Source: Naegleria lovaniensis
Taxonomy: Eukaryota; Heterolobosea; Eutetramitea; Acrasida; Naegleriidae
Assembly: GCF_003324165.1 (NCBI RefSeq)
Contig: NW_025407838.1
Coordinates: forward strand, 625,389-689,388
Direction: 5' to 3'
Length of the DNA stretch: 64,000 nt
Of this stretch, positions 39,540-52,115 are shown one piece after another. The notes beneath the pieces are model-generated. The model was not told the origin of the DNA. It was given only the letters and a program-made list of their open reading frames with translations, and ran no database searches. Numbering within the stretch: the stretch's first letter is position 1; each line of letters starts with the position of its first letter. The position numbers were made by a program, and so were the translations under genes.

Positions 39540-40742
39540 ATGAGCAAGACCACCATCCAACATATTAAATGTGTCATTGTAGGTGACGGAGCTGTCGGTA
39601 AGACCTGTCTCCTCTATGTATATGCCAAGAATCACTTCCCTGAAGAGTAAGTAGTGCAGATGATGAACATCATCACATTTCTCATACGAACTACGTGTTT
39701 CATCCATCATCGATTGAATCATTGTGAATTTAAAATATATAATCATAATGATGTGAACCATTTTGATGTTACTATTATGTGATGATGATGATAATAATTG
39801 TGTGATGATGATGTGCGCAAACTCAATATGAATTCTCACATGGCCATAACTTTTCAAAATTGTCATGTTGCGAATCATCTTTTGGTTTTTTACAACAACA
39901 ATTTCATGATTCTTTACAACAATAACAACAACAACAAACGATTCGTTTCTCCAACCATCGTCATCGCTGAACTCTCCACACATTGTTCAATCATCACCCC
40001 ATCATCATACACATGATCACATACCGCAACCATCAATAACAATGACCATATGTTGTTATGACGACCCGAATAGATATGTACCAACGGTGTTTGATAACTA
40101 CTCTGCAAACGTTATGGTTGATGGAAAGACCATCAACTTGGGATTGTGGGATACTGCTGGTCAAGAAGAGTAAGTATTAACATCTTGTTGTTCTTTACGT
40201 GATGAGTAACCAATGATGATGATGATGATAACGGCTTTTGTACTCTTATTCTGTTTTGGATCAACACTTCTTTTGAAACCAAAATCTCATTGACAACCGT
40301 TAACCAATGACACACACCACTCATCGACACACACAATGTCATCAGATATGATCGTTTGCGTCCACTCTCCTACCCAGGAACCTCCGTCTTCCTCATTTGC
40401 TTCTCTGTCGTGAATCCATCCAGCTACGATAACGTTCGTTTGAAGTGGCATCCAGAAGTCTCTCACCACTGCAAGAATGTTCCAATCATTCTCGTTGGTA
40501 CACAAGTTGACTTGAGAGAGAATGAAAGTACCGTACAGAAATTGCGTGAGAAGGGTAAACAACCACTCACTGCTGATCAAGGAGAAAAGTTGAAGCAAGA
40601 AATCAAAGCTTTGAAATATGTCGAGTGTTCCGCCAAGACACAACAAGGAGTGAAGGGAGTGTTTGATGAGGCCATTCGAGCATTCTTGTTTAAACAAACT
40701 GAACCAGAGAAGAAACCTGCTGGCAAGTGTGATTTGTTGTAA
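39540..40742 (+). CDS. Rac/Rho-family small GTPase (3 exons)
   Basis: Exons 39540-39646, 40074-40169 and 40346-40742 sum to 600 nt (199 residues) in phase; donors are both GTAAGT. Both introns split the Glu codon of a PEEY or QEEY tetrapeptide. P-loop GDGAVGKT, effector loop [13 protein letters not shown], switch [19 protein letters not shown], base-binding TQVD and SAK, the Rho insert helix, and a C-terminal CDLL box for geranylgeranylation are present. Rac proteins switch actin polymerisation and drive pseudopods and phagocytosis, central to an amoeba. All residues for GTP binding and hydrolysis, including Gln in DTAGQ, are intact. Confidence 0.95.
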
Positions 40743-41011
40743 ATGATTTAAATGTTCATGAAAAATTGTACAATGTTTTCATCTTGAATAAAACCTCAAC
40801 TTTGTAATTGTTGAGAAGAGATCAATGTTGTTTCCTTCTCACACACGTCAAAAAATGGGTCGATTCACGCTTTTAAATTTTTCCCATCATTTCTATCGTG
40901 ATTATCGATTTTGACCACTGCAGATTTTGACCACTGCAGAATGATAACGTATGTTGTAATCACACCAATCAATAGGAACACCGGAAAGTTTTGAGATGGT
41001 GGCAGATTTAC

Positions 41012-41141
41012 TTTGCCATTCCGTACTTTCTCTCGTGTACCAACGAGAATGATTGGAACATTCTTGTGAAAAATTAAAAGCGTGATCATCTCCACTGCAA
41101 GAATGTTCCAATTATTGGTAGAGAAAGTACGGAACGGCAAA
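41012..41141. pseudogene. Inverted, duplicated fragment of the Rac gene
   Basis: On the minus strand, 41066-41012 carries a copy of the Rac exon 3 segment coding [10 protein letters not shown]. On the plus strand, 41098-41141 carries a second, deleted copy (CTGCAAGAATGTTCCAAT...). The arms face each other around a 31-bp spacer. A further pair (TCACGCTTTTAA near 40866 and its reverse complement near 41075) lies in the same 585-bp spacer. A relic of a rearranged Rac gene copy; no intact frame. Confidence 0.65.
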
Positions 41142-41328
41142 TGTGTACATAATCGACGTCGATTCACAATGAGCACGGTATAGAGCTCACTTCGTGGGTT
41201 GTTTTTAGGCCTCTATTTACGCTGGTTTGCCTTATCAAGGAGCAGAGCGAAAAAGGAATATTCAAATTTCGAAAACTCGTTTGGTGGCAAGCCAACCTGT
41301 GTTGTTGTACACAAAAAAAATCCTCAAA

Positions 41329-44300
41329 ATGGAAAATAAGGGACTCATATTTTTTCCAGCGTTGTTTGTTGGAATCTCGTTACTTTTTTGCTTACTACTA
41401 CACAATACTAAGGTGGTACAGTGTGCTAATTTCGAATACTATATGGAAACTCTTGCCGGCACGGTAGGTTACCTGTAACAATTCATCATGCGAACATGAG
41501 AATAATTTTTTCATCATCACACGGATTCGATATGATATAGGGAGGGAATGGCTTTGCTGGAGAAAATTTGACTTCATCTCAGTCTGGCATGTCCGGAGGC
41601 TTATCTTTGTTGCTAGATCCCACTCAATCCTTCATTTACTATTCAGACTATTATAGACTAAGAAGGGTTGATTTGAATACCAACATGGTGACTACGGTAC
41701 TTGGTACAGGGGTTAGAGGTTATAGGTATGTTATTGCGTTTCATGTATACAGACTCACATCATTACTTCTATGTAGCACTTCAACGGGGCTAGCAGCAAA
41801 TGCACAAGCATTATATTCTCCAAATGGACTTGCATGGTGGAGATCGAATTCCAAGCTCCTTGTAGGAGAAAATACTGCCATTAGACAAATTGATATGACT
41901 ACTGGATATGTTAGCTTATTGGCAGGTAAGTCAGGTTGTTGTTGAATAATAGCAATCATCATCAAACGAATATTGTTGTGCATATATTTCTTCCAATAGG
42001 AGGTACTTCTTCTGGAACAATAGACCACACTAACCCATTGTCTGCAAAATTTTCTTCAATATCTTGCCTATTTGTTCATTCAAATGATGACATTTATGTA
42101 TGTGATGGTTCTAGGATCAGAAAAGTAGATGGTTCAACATTGGCAGTAACAACTGTAGCAGGAGGAGCAAGTAGTGGTACAGTTGTAGAGGGAAGTCCTG
42201 TTAGCAGTACCTTATTTAATTCAATATATGATTTGAAAATTGTAAGTGTCTTTGAATTGTTGTTTTAGATAACGAGGAACATTTAAGGACAACCAAGGAA
42301 ACATTTTAGTATTAGTAAGTAATTCAATTTTTTATGACATTACTAATATACTTCGAAAAAAAGGACACGTTCAGAGTACGAAAAATTACAAATAATGGTG
42401 GAACATTGACAACAGTGAACACACTTGTTGGAACTGGAGGAACTGGATCTCTTGCATATCCTTCTAAAATGTTTTATGATAGTATTAGTGGAGATTTATA
42501 TATTACACAGTAAGTATTAGTATGAGCAAAAATAAGTCGACTTGAATTGAGTTGCTCATAGAAACTATTACATTTCAAAATATTCTTCTGGAGGTACTTT
42601 TACACATGTACTGGGAACTGGCCAATATTACTCAACAGGTATGTTTGTTATAGATTAAATTTAGTTACGGAATCATCATTTTCATCATTAACAAGCTGAT
42701 GGCTCTATTACATCTGGTACATCTGTTGCGCTTGCGGATGTGCGTGGTATTGCTATCGATAGTGCTGGCGTTATTTATTTCTCAGAAGCTTTTGGATCCA
42801 GACTTAGAAAATATACCGGTTCTATTCTAAGCTCGATCATTAATACTGCTAGTATTTTTGTAAACTATAATCCTGCAAAACAATCACCAATTAGCTCTTT
42901 TAGAGCGCAAGTGATGGATCGTGATGGAAACTTTTATTACAGCGAATCAGATTCCGCTTGCATCAAATTTTACAACATGACAAGCCAGTTAATCAAAACA
43001 TATGCAGGTAAGTTTATTCATCAATTACATTTACGAGACTCTTTTTGTCAATATTTAGGACAATGTTTCATTTCATCATATCAAGCACCTTCTTCTGCTG
43101 CTGGTTTGAATGGTCCAGCCATTATGGCAAGGTAAAGTTCAAACATATTAACAATTTCCAACACGAATTCTCATACTCTTTCAGATTTAACCAACTAAGT
43201 GGACTTGCGATAGATGATAGTGGAGACTTGATTATTGCTGAACAAGGAACCTACTCAATTAAAAAAGTTTCAAAACAAACGGGTATTATAATTTTGGTTG
43301 CTGGATCAGGAAGTAGTACAGACTGTGCTGATGGCACTGCTCCAACTGCTTGTGGGTTGAATGTAAGTTAATGTTTGAAAATGTGGAAAAGAGTTACAAT
43401 CATACTCGGGCAGTTTCCTCGTGCTGTAGCTTTTTATGATGGAGAATTATATTTCTCTGTCTATCAGAAAATAAGAAAAATTTCAAAAGTAGATGGAAAA
43501 GTTTATACTGTTGTAGGAGGAGGAGGTTCAAATACAGATAACATATTAGGAACAGCATCAAGTGTAAGTTTATTTTACTACATATTTGTTACTTTAATAG
43601 AGAATGATATAGGTAACATGTGGTAAGTATTTTTCAAAACAACAACAACGATTTTTCAACCACCATGAATCTTCTACAATTAAGGAACAACACTTCAAAT
43701 CACACCGAATGGTCTTCTATACTACGTGGACACCTCATTGAGCAAAATTAGAGTTTATAATATCAATTCTGGAATTGTAAACACTATTGGCAGATCGTTG
43801 TCAGTAAGTAATAGAATGTCAAACTATAATTCTTACTTTTAACAGTACGTTGCTGATATGGGTTGGGCATTTTCTATCAATAATGAAGTATTTTTTGGAA
43901 CTGGACAGCAATACTTGAAGAAAATAGATAGTGTTGGAAATCTGTATTCTGTAGCTGGAAATGGAATGGGTACATGTAAGTGCATGATTTTAAGAGCTTA
44001 ATTCAATATCATAATAACACTTAATATCACTTAATTCTTCTTGTTGAACAGCTGAAAATGCTAATGCAATTAATACAGCATTGACTTACATTTACAGCAT
44101 TGCATGGTCATCTCAAAGAAAAGAATATATTACTTTCGAAGCGTATAGAATTAGAAGAATGTATTTGGTGTGTTCTACCGGATGGCAGGGTGATTTTTGT
44201 GATGTTCCAGTATGCTCATCTATTTTAGCTTCTGATCCCAGTGTTTGTTCAGGAAATGGAAATTGTAGCTCTCCCAACAATTGTCAATGCTTTCCCAATT

Positions 44301-47300
44301 ATTTTGGAGCTAATTGCTCCGTTACCACTTGCTTTGGAGTTTTAAGTACTGATCCTACTACCTGCAACGGCAATGGAAATTGTTCAAGTCCGCATAGTTG
44401 TGTGTGTGAGCAAGATTATTATGGAAACTCTTGCAATATCACTACATGCTTTGGAAGATTTTCAAATGAATCATCTGTATGTGGGTCCAAAGGAAATTGT
44501 ATTTCCAAAGATCAATGTACATGTTATGACGGATATATTGGTAATCAATGTGAAATTCCAATATGTAATGGAACATTGGCAAACGACACAAAAGTTTGTA
44601 ATGGACATGGATCATGTATTCTTCGAGATACTTGTGCTTGTAACGAAACATATTTTGGAAATGTATGTGAGTTTACATTGTGTTTCGGCGTGCAATCCAA
44701 CTCCTCTCTAGCATGTAACTCACATGGACAATGTAGCAGCTTCAATAATTGTACATGTGACCATAATTACTTTGGAGCAAATTGCTCTCTCACAACTTGT
44801 TTCGGAATTAGATCTGATAACAATTCTGTTTGCAGTAACAATGGTGAATGCTTGCAGAATGACCGTTGCTCGTGCTACCCTCACTTCTATGGCGACAAGT
44901 GTGATTTGATGAAATGTTTTGGAACGATGTCAAATGATTCATTAGTTTGCAGCGGTCATGGATCTTGTGATGGGTTTGATAATTGCACTTGCTATGAGAA
45001 TTATTTTGGATCGAATTGCTCTATCACAACCTGTTTTGGAATTAGATCTGACAATAATTCCGTTTGCAACTCACTTGGAAAATGTACCAGCGTCAATAAT
45101 TGCAGCTGTGATTTGAATTATTTTGGATCGAATTGCTCTCTCACCACTTGCTTTGGAGTTAGATCTGATAACACATCAGTTTGCAACTCACATGGACAAT
45201 GTACCAGCTTCGATAATTGTACATGTGATTTGAATTACTTTGGATTGAATTGTTCTCTCACAAGTTGTTTCGGAATTTCAAGCAATGAAAGTTCAGTTTG
45301 TTCAGGTTCTGGGCAATGTATTGATTTCAACTCGTGTGACTGTCACGAATTTTATGAAGGTATGAACTGTTCATTGAGATATTGCAATGGATTATCGAGA
45401 AACAATTCAAATATTTGTGGAGGACATGGAACATGTCAAGATGATGGAGTTTGCAATTGTCAAAATGGTTGGGCAGGTGTAAATTGCTCGATACCCTATT
45501 GCTTTGGAATTATTGGTAATGACTCATCTGCGTGCAATTCACATGGACAATGTACCAGCTTCAATAATTGTACTTGTGACCACAATTATTTTGGAACAAA
45601 TTGTTCTCTCACCACTTGTTTTGGGCACGCCAGCAACGACAGCGATGGTTGCTCAGGTAATGGTGTCTGTATTGACTTTAATACCTGCAATTGTAAAGAA
45701 TTGTTTGAAGGCTACAACTGCTCGTTTAAATATTGCAATGGGATGTCTAGAAACAATTCAAATGTTTGTGGAGGACATGGAACATGTCAAGACGATGGAA
45801 TTTGCAATTGTTATAATGGTTGGGTTGGTTCAAACTGCTCGATACCGTATTGTTTTGGAATTATTGGCAATGACTCATCTGCCTGCAATTCTCACGGACA
45901 ATGTACCAGCTTCAATAATTGCAGCTGTGATTTGAATTACTTTGGAACAAATTGCTCTCTCACCACTTGCTTTGGAGTTAGATCTGATAACACATCAGTT
46001 TGCAACTCACATGGACAATGTACCAGCTTCGATAATTGTACATGTGATTTGAATTACTTTGGATTGAATTGTTCTCTCACAAGTTGTTTCGGAATTTCAA
46101 GCAATGAAAGTTCAGTTTGTTCAGGTTCTGGACAATGTATTGATTTCAACTCGTGTGACTGTCACGAATTTTATGAAGGTATGAACTGTTCATTGAGATA
46201 TTGCAATGGATTATCGAGAAACAATTCAAATATTTGTGGAGGACATGGAACATGTCAAGATGATGGAGTTTGCAATTGTCAAAATGTTTGGGCAGGTGTA
46301 AATTGCTCGATACCCTATTGCTTTGGAATTATTGGTAATGACTCATCTGCGTGTAATTCACATGGACAATGTACCAGCTTCAATAATTGTACTTGTGACC
46401 ACAATTATTTTGGAACAAATTGTTCTCTCACAAGTTGTTTCGGAATTTCAAGCAATGAAAGTGCAGTTTGCTCAGGTTCTGGGCAATGTATTGATTTCAA
46501 CTCGTGTGACTGTCACGAATTTTATGAAGGTATGAACTGTTCATTGAGATATTGCAATGGATTGTCGAGAAACAATTCAAATGTTTGTGGAGGACATGGA
46601 ACATGTCAAGATGATGGAGTTTGCAATTGTCATAATGGTTGGGCAGGTGTAAATTGTTCGATACCCTATTGCTTTGGAATTATTGGCAACGACACTGCTA
46701 ATACATGCTCAGGAAACGGTAACTGCATCTCAAACAATGTATGTGAATGTTTTTCGGGATGGCTGGCAAGTAACTGTAGTGAGTCAACATGTTTTAACAT
46801 ATCAGGAAGTTCTGCATGCAACTCTCATGGAAAATGTATTTCAAAAGATGTGTGCTATTGTGATGCAGATTGGGTGGGTGCAAACTGTTCTGTACCAATT
46901 TGTTTTGGTCAGTATGGCAACAGCTCTAACACGTGCTCTGGAAACGGAGAATGCATCTTGCCAAACTATTGTGCGTGTAATAATGGATACTATGGTCAGA
47001 GTTGTAACACATATGACTGCTTTTATGTGAGAATGAATGAAACGACAACATGCAATGGTAATGGCAACTGCACAGCTCCAAATATATGTAATTGTTCTCT
47101 CAATTATTTTGGGCAAGAATGCGAAACCACAACTTGTTTTGGTATCAATAGTTCAGATCCTTTTGTTTGCAACGGCCATGGAAACTGTTCTAGGTTTGAT
47201 CACTGCTCTTGCTACACAAATTACACAGGAAACAATTGCTCTATTAGAGTAGAGACTGGTTCTACAGCTAATAACAGCAACTATGTAGCTGATGTTCAAT

Positions 47301-50300
47301 GCTTTGGAATCAACTCAACAGATGGGAATGTGTGTAGTGGTCATGGATTTTGTTCCAGTACTAACAATTGCACTTGTTATGAGAATTATTTTGGAGATAG
47401 CTGCAACATTACTTCTTGCTTCAATAGTTGGAATAATGATTCTAATGCTTGCAACTCACATGGACAATGTACCAGCTTCAATAATTGTACTTGTGACCAC
47501 AATTATTTTGGAACAAATTGTTCTCTCACAAGTTGTTTCGGAATTTCAAGCAATGAAAGTGCAGTTTGCTCAGGTTCTGGTCAATGTATTGATTTCAACT
47601 CTTGTGACTGTAACGAGTTTTATGAAGGTACTAATTGTGAACTGACAACATGTTTTGGCATCAATTCTACAACCGTAAGCTCAGCCTGCTCTTCACATGG
47701 GCAATGCATTGCTCACAACAAATGTAAATGTATGAACGGATACAGTGGTGATCAGTGCCAATTTGCTACTTGTAATTCCATCCTGTCGAATGATTCCACT
47801 CGTGTTTGTAATGGAAATGGTGAATGTGTCTCTCCTGATACATGCACATGCTCTGGAAATAATTATGGTGGGCAATTTTGTGATACACCAATTTGTTTTG
47901 GCAAATTAGGGTCAGACAATGCAAGCGTTTGCAGCGGAAAGGGATTTTGCATGACTCCGAATCACTGTACTTGTGTCACATCCACTGGATATTCTTTAAA
48001 AGTCGATGGATTTGAATGTGAAAACTTGTCATGTAAAGGTTCTAATAACCGTTACTTTGCTTCAACTGATCAAAGAGTATGTTCTAACGGAAATGGAGAC
48101 TGCGTTTTAAATTCCACAACTCGTGAAGGAGGATGCAAATGTAACGACGGATATTCTGGAGAATATTGCCAATTAACAAGTTGCTTTGGAATTGACGCTC
48201 AAAATTCGAGTGTTTGTGGTGGACATGGCCAATGCATTGCTTATAATTATTGTAACTGCTCGAGCAATGAACAAGATGGCTTCTGGTATGGTTATAATTG
48301 TGAGAGTTGTCTTCCAACTCATACTGGACCAAAATGTAATATTCCAACATGTAATTCTACATCCACATGCAATAACCATGGAGAATGTGAAAATTTACAA
48401 TGCGCATGCAGGGACAACTGGAACGGAAGATTTTGTGATGAATGTAGAGAGAATTATTTTGGACAGTCATGTGATATTTATTGTTCCAAAGAAACTAACT
48501 GCTCTGGACATGGAGCCTGTATTGCGAATGGACAATGTTCATGTTATCAATCGTCATCACAAGGTTATTGGGCTGGCAATAGGTGCGACATGTGCTTAAA
48601 CGGTTATTATGGAGAGGAATGTGCAACCAAGTTTGTTGGTCAACCACAATTCAACGACTTGGGTAGTGCATTAATATTCCATGTGTTCGCTCCAGCATCT
48701 TTCAGTAGTGTCAATATTGAGTGTTCTAAGTTGTTAGAATTAACATCTAATGAATTTGGTACATCCCCTATTTGTGGATGGACACACAAGGATAGCGGGC
48801 TATTCATGATTCGATTTGGTGAAAATCCTTCGATTTTACCCAACCAGTTCATTAGATTGAATAGAAATGTTTTCAACATTCGCGTAAACGTGTCTGATTA
48901 TGTATCCGTACAAGTCATTGGAGCCACAACTCCCATACAACCGATGGCATTCGTTGATATTTCTTCAACACGTGTTGGATTGTGTAACGATATTGAATTG
49001 GATGGAAGTGCTTCATTTTCTGGAGATGGAAGAGAATTACGGTTTAATTGGACTGCAATGTCATCACCATCACAATCTATACTACAACAAATGTTGAACC
49101 AGATTAATGGTAACGCAACAATCAAACTCTCTTCCGCTCAATTGCAAAGCGGTATTCATACCATTTCATTGCAAGTTCGAAGCACATTCTCTGGTAGTTT
49201 GAGTATTGCAAAAACTGTGACATTTGAAAGAGAGCCAACACCCATTCCATCCATTGAAATTGTTGGCAAGAACGTTATTGCTAACATTACCTCTAATGAT
49301 CTTCCGTTATTGATCAAGAAGTCTCTGAAATTACCTGTATGCGATAATGGAGACCTTGCCACATCTGTAAAATTGGTTTGGAAACAACTGAGTGGACCAA
49401 AAACCGACTACCAATCAGACTCTTTCAATAATTTGTTAATTTCCAAATTTTACTTTTCTGGAGAACGTTCATACCAATATGCTCTTCAACTTTTAAGAGT
49501 AACCGACAATTCTCTTCTCTCAGAGCAATTAGTTACCATTTATACAGTACCACAAGACCTCATATTGGATATTTCTTCAGAAAAATTGACATCATCTACC
49601 ATTAATATTATTGCTGAAATGAATGATCCGGATGAAACTACGGACACCTTATTTTATCAATGGACGTGCAGAGATGTAGTTTACAATGGATTATGCTCGG
49701 ACAGCATTCAACAATTACTATCAGATGCTTCTGTTTTCCAAAATAACTCCATTCAAATAACAAACGAATATGCGGAGCAACTTGAGATTTCTCTGAAAGT
49801 AACTAAAGGAACACGAAGCGCACAATCCAGTGTTATGATTGCATTTGATAATTCTCCAATCATTAACATTATTGAAATCAAACCTTCCAAGCCCTCGATT
49901 ACTCAAGGCACAATATTGAGTATTCAATATTCCATTGCAAGTGCAAATGATGTTTTAACACAGTGGGCTCTTAATGGAAAATACATTGATGAAATACTTA
50001 TCAATAGAATGCCTGATAAGAGCCTCAATCATTCAGATTACATACTCATTGATTCTTCCAAGCTGGAAGAGGGTTCTAATCATTCAGTTTCTCTTACTGC
50101 CCTTGATTTACGTACAACATTGTCAGCAACTCGAACACATCGCTTCCAAATAGCTCGAAGTCCCAATTCTTGCATATGTTCATTAACCCCTACAGAAGGA
50201 GTGGCCTTAGAAACCGATTTTTTATTCAAATGTATTAATTGTAACAATCCAACAAAACTGGTAGAATACTCGTTCGGCTTTGTAGACGATAGATCTGGGG

Positions 50301-52024
50301 CTAATGTACCACTCTATCATGCAGGAGAAAGATACTCCACAAAACTCCCATTGCCTTTCCAAGGAAATACAATGAAGGTATTTTTAGATGTTTTTGACCC
50401 TCAAACCATGAGTAGAAACACTAAAAATATCAATGTTAAAATTTATAATCCACAAGTGATCTCCATGGCTGAACTTCGGGCCAAGACCATGCAATGGAAA
50501 ACGATTGAAAATAATTTAAGAGATGGAGATTCTGGCAAGAGTATTTACAATGCAGGAACCATTTCAAGAACAACTATTGGAGTTTTAAAGCAACTGAATG
50601 AAAATGTACAACGGAGAAGAATGACCACAAGTGACAAGTGTAATGGACAAGGCAGTTACAACGAAGAAAAAGAAATGTGTGATTGCAATACAGGCTACTT
50701 CAAACGTGATTGTAGCGTATCTAAAAGTACCTATCAATACTTGATTGACTTAAAGTTCAATGAGACACAAACATTTATTTCAAGCTATACCAATAGAAAT
50801 CGTTTGGAGAAATTAAGTGACGTGTATTTGACATTGCAAGCATATGGTCTACAATCTCTTACTTTCAATTATGATGAATTTAATGACTCATCCATAACAA
50901 GTGTTGTCGAAGTTACTGAAGATATTGTTCAGCTTGCGTTAAATACTACCAATCTAGTATTACCATATGGAGTGGACCAATTGATCATTGAGGCAATGAA
51001 CTCAATCTACAATTACATCCTCTACAAAAATAATGGTCCCTACATTTATATTCAAGAGAAGTTATTGAATATCATTCAGTGTGTCGGAAAGTTATTGCTG
51101 AGAGGTCAGCAAGTGGGTGAGAAGAATGTACATTTGAAAGCAAAATTTTCCACGCTAACCACTAACAAATTGTGGAGAAAAGACTTCCCAAGCCTTGTTG
51201 TACCATATTTCATGGATTCTTCTAACAAGGAACGAACTGTTTTATATCCAGAGAATATTATTCAATCGATCAATCAGAAATCAACAAAAACACCTGTCGA
51301 GCATGTTGTTTATACTATGAACGATTTTTATAATTGGAATAGCACATTACCACGCTCCTCTCAAGCGGGCTCTTTGAACACCACGGTTGATACTTATTCC
51401 TACTTTGTTTCCAAATATTTTGTATTTGTATCCATTGAATCATCACAAATAGCCTCACCCTCTCTTAATGATAGTAAGATTAGTGTTTCTATTCCTGTAA
51501 TAGACATAAACACTACAGGCCAAATTAAGAAAGCTTCTAGCAGTACTACATTATTTAACAACAATGGCACCTTATTCAACAAGACGATACAAATCGAGGA
51601 GACCTTTTCCTGCAGATATCTCCAACAGGGAATGTGGATTTCTGACACAACTTGTAATTTAGTGATGCCTATTACTGACCAAGTGATGACATGTCAATGC
51701 CTCCATTTTGGTTTGTTTGCCATTACCAAAGACACCACAGTTACAACAAATGTCAAGGTTTCAATTGATAATCTGCCAGAAGCAGAAAAATCTTCTCATC
51801 CAAAGCCACAAAATTCTTCGTCTACCGTTGGCACCACGTTTTTGTGGTTCCTTTTACCTGTTGGTCTGCTGCTAATGTGTCTCGTCATCATGTGTTGCAT
51901 GTGTGTCCTATTCATTTTGAGGAAGAAGTACAAGAAAAAGAGAGAAAACAAGAAAAAACCATCTATTTATACCGTGGAGCAAAGTCAAATTGATTTGATT
52001 CAAATGGATGTCTTTTCAATGTAA
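41329..52024 (+). CDS. Giant EGF-repeat cell-surface protein with NHL propeller, REJ-like region, GPS motif and one membrane span (15 exons)
   Basis: Exons: 41329-41463, 41541-41725, 41777-41925, 42000-42241, 42288-42314, 42364-42509, 42562-42638, 42696-43007, 43059-43131, 43185-43362, 43414-43563, 43613-43622, 43685-43803, 43846-43975 and 44052-52024. They sum to 9,906 nt (3,301 residues), in phase throughout. Order: signal peptide (1-33); NHL-type propeller repeats (about 35-640; e.g. LAIDDSGDLIIAEQGTYSIKKV); 35-40 EGF-like repeats of about 38 residues with six Cys each (about 680-2175), many carrying NCS/NCT glycosylation sites; a REJ/PKD-like region (IELDGSASFSGDGRELRFNW); one isolated EGF (about 2840); a GPS motif (about 3164-3203: SCRYLQQGMW, CNL, CQCLHFGLFAI); a membrane span (3239-3267); a short basic tail. 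Type I surface protein, probably for adhesion or prey/partner recognition (inferred). The GPS lacks the usual Thr/Ser at the cleavage position (Gly here), so self-cleavage is doubtful. Confidence 0.88.
45141..45606 (+). repeat. EGF array block copy 1
   Basis: About 465 bp (four EGF units) nearly identical to the block starting at 45960; offset 819 bp, exactly 273 codons. Confidence 0.85.
45960..46425 (+). repeat. EGF array block copy 2
   Basis: Second copy of the block at 45141. Parts recur again at 46420-46680 and 47450-47640, so the array is being homogenised by unequal crossing-over or gene conversion. Confidence 0.85.
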
Positions 52025-52115
52025 GAGGAGATGAAGTCTGTAACGTTGTGTTACATAATCGTTCCTCAAAGATCTCCTCAAATAAAACCTCAACTAACAA
52101 CAAGTTCTGCGACTG

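Noticed and set aside
39444-39983. 179-residue minus-strand open frame
   Set aside because: Antisense to Rac exon 1 and intron 1; low complexity.
40287-40697. 136-residue minus-strand open frame
   Set aside because: Antisense shadow of Rac exon 3.
44160-48640. Regular repeats that might suggest a CRISPR-like array
   Set aside because: They are coding EGF units of about 114 bp with conserved cysteines, not identical short repeats with unique spacers.
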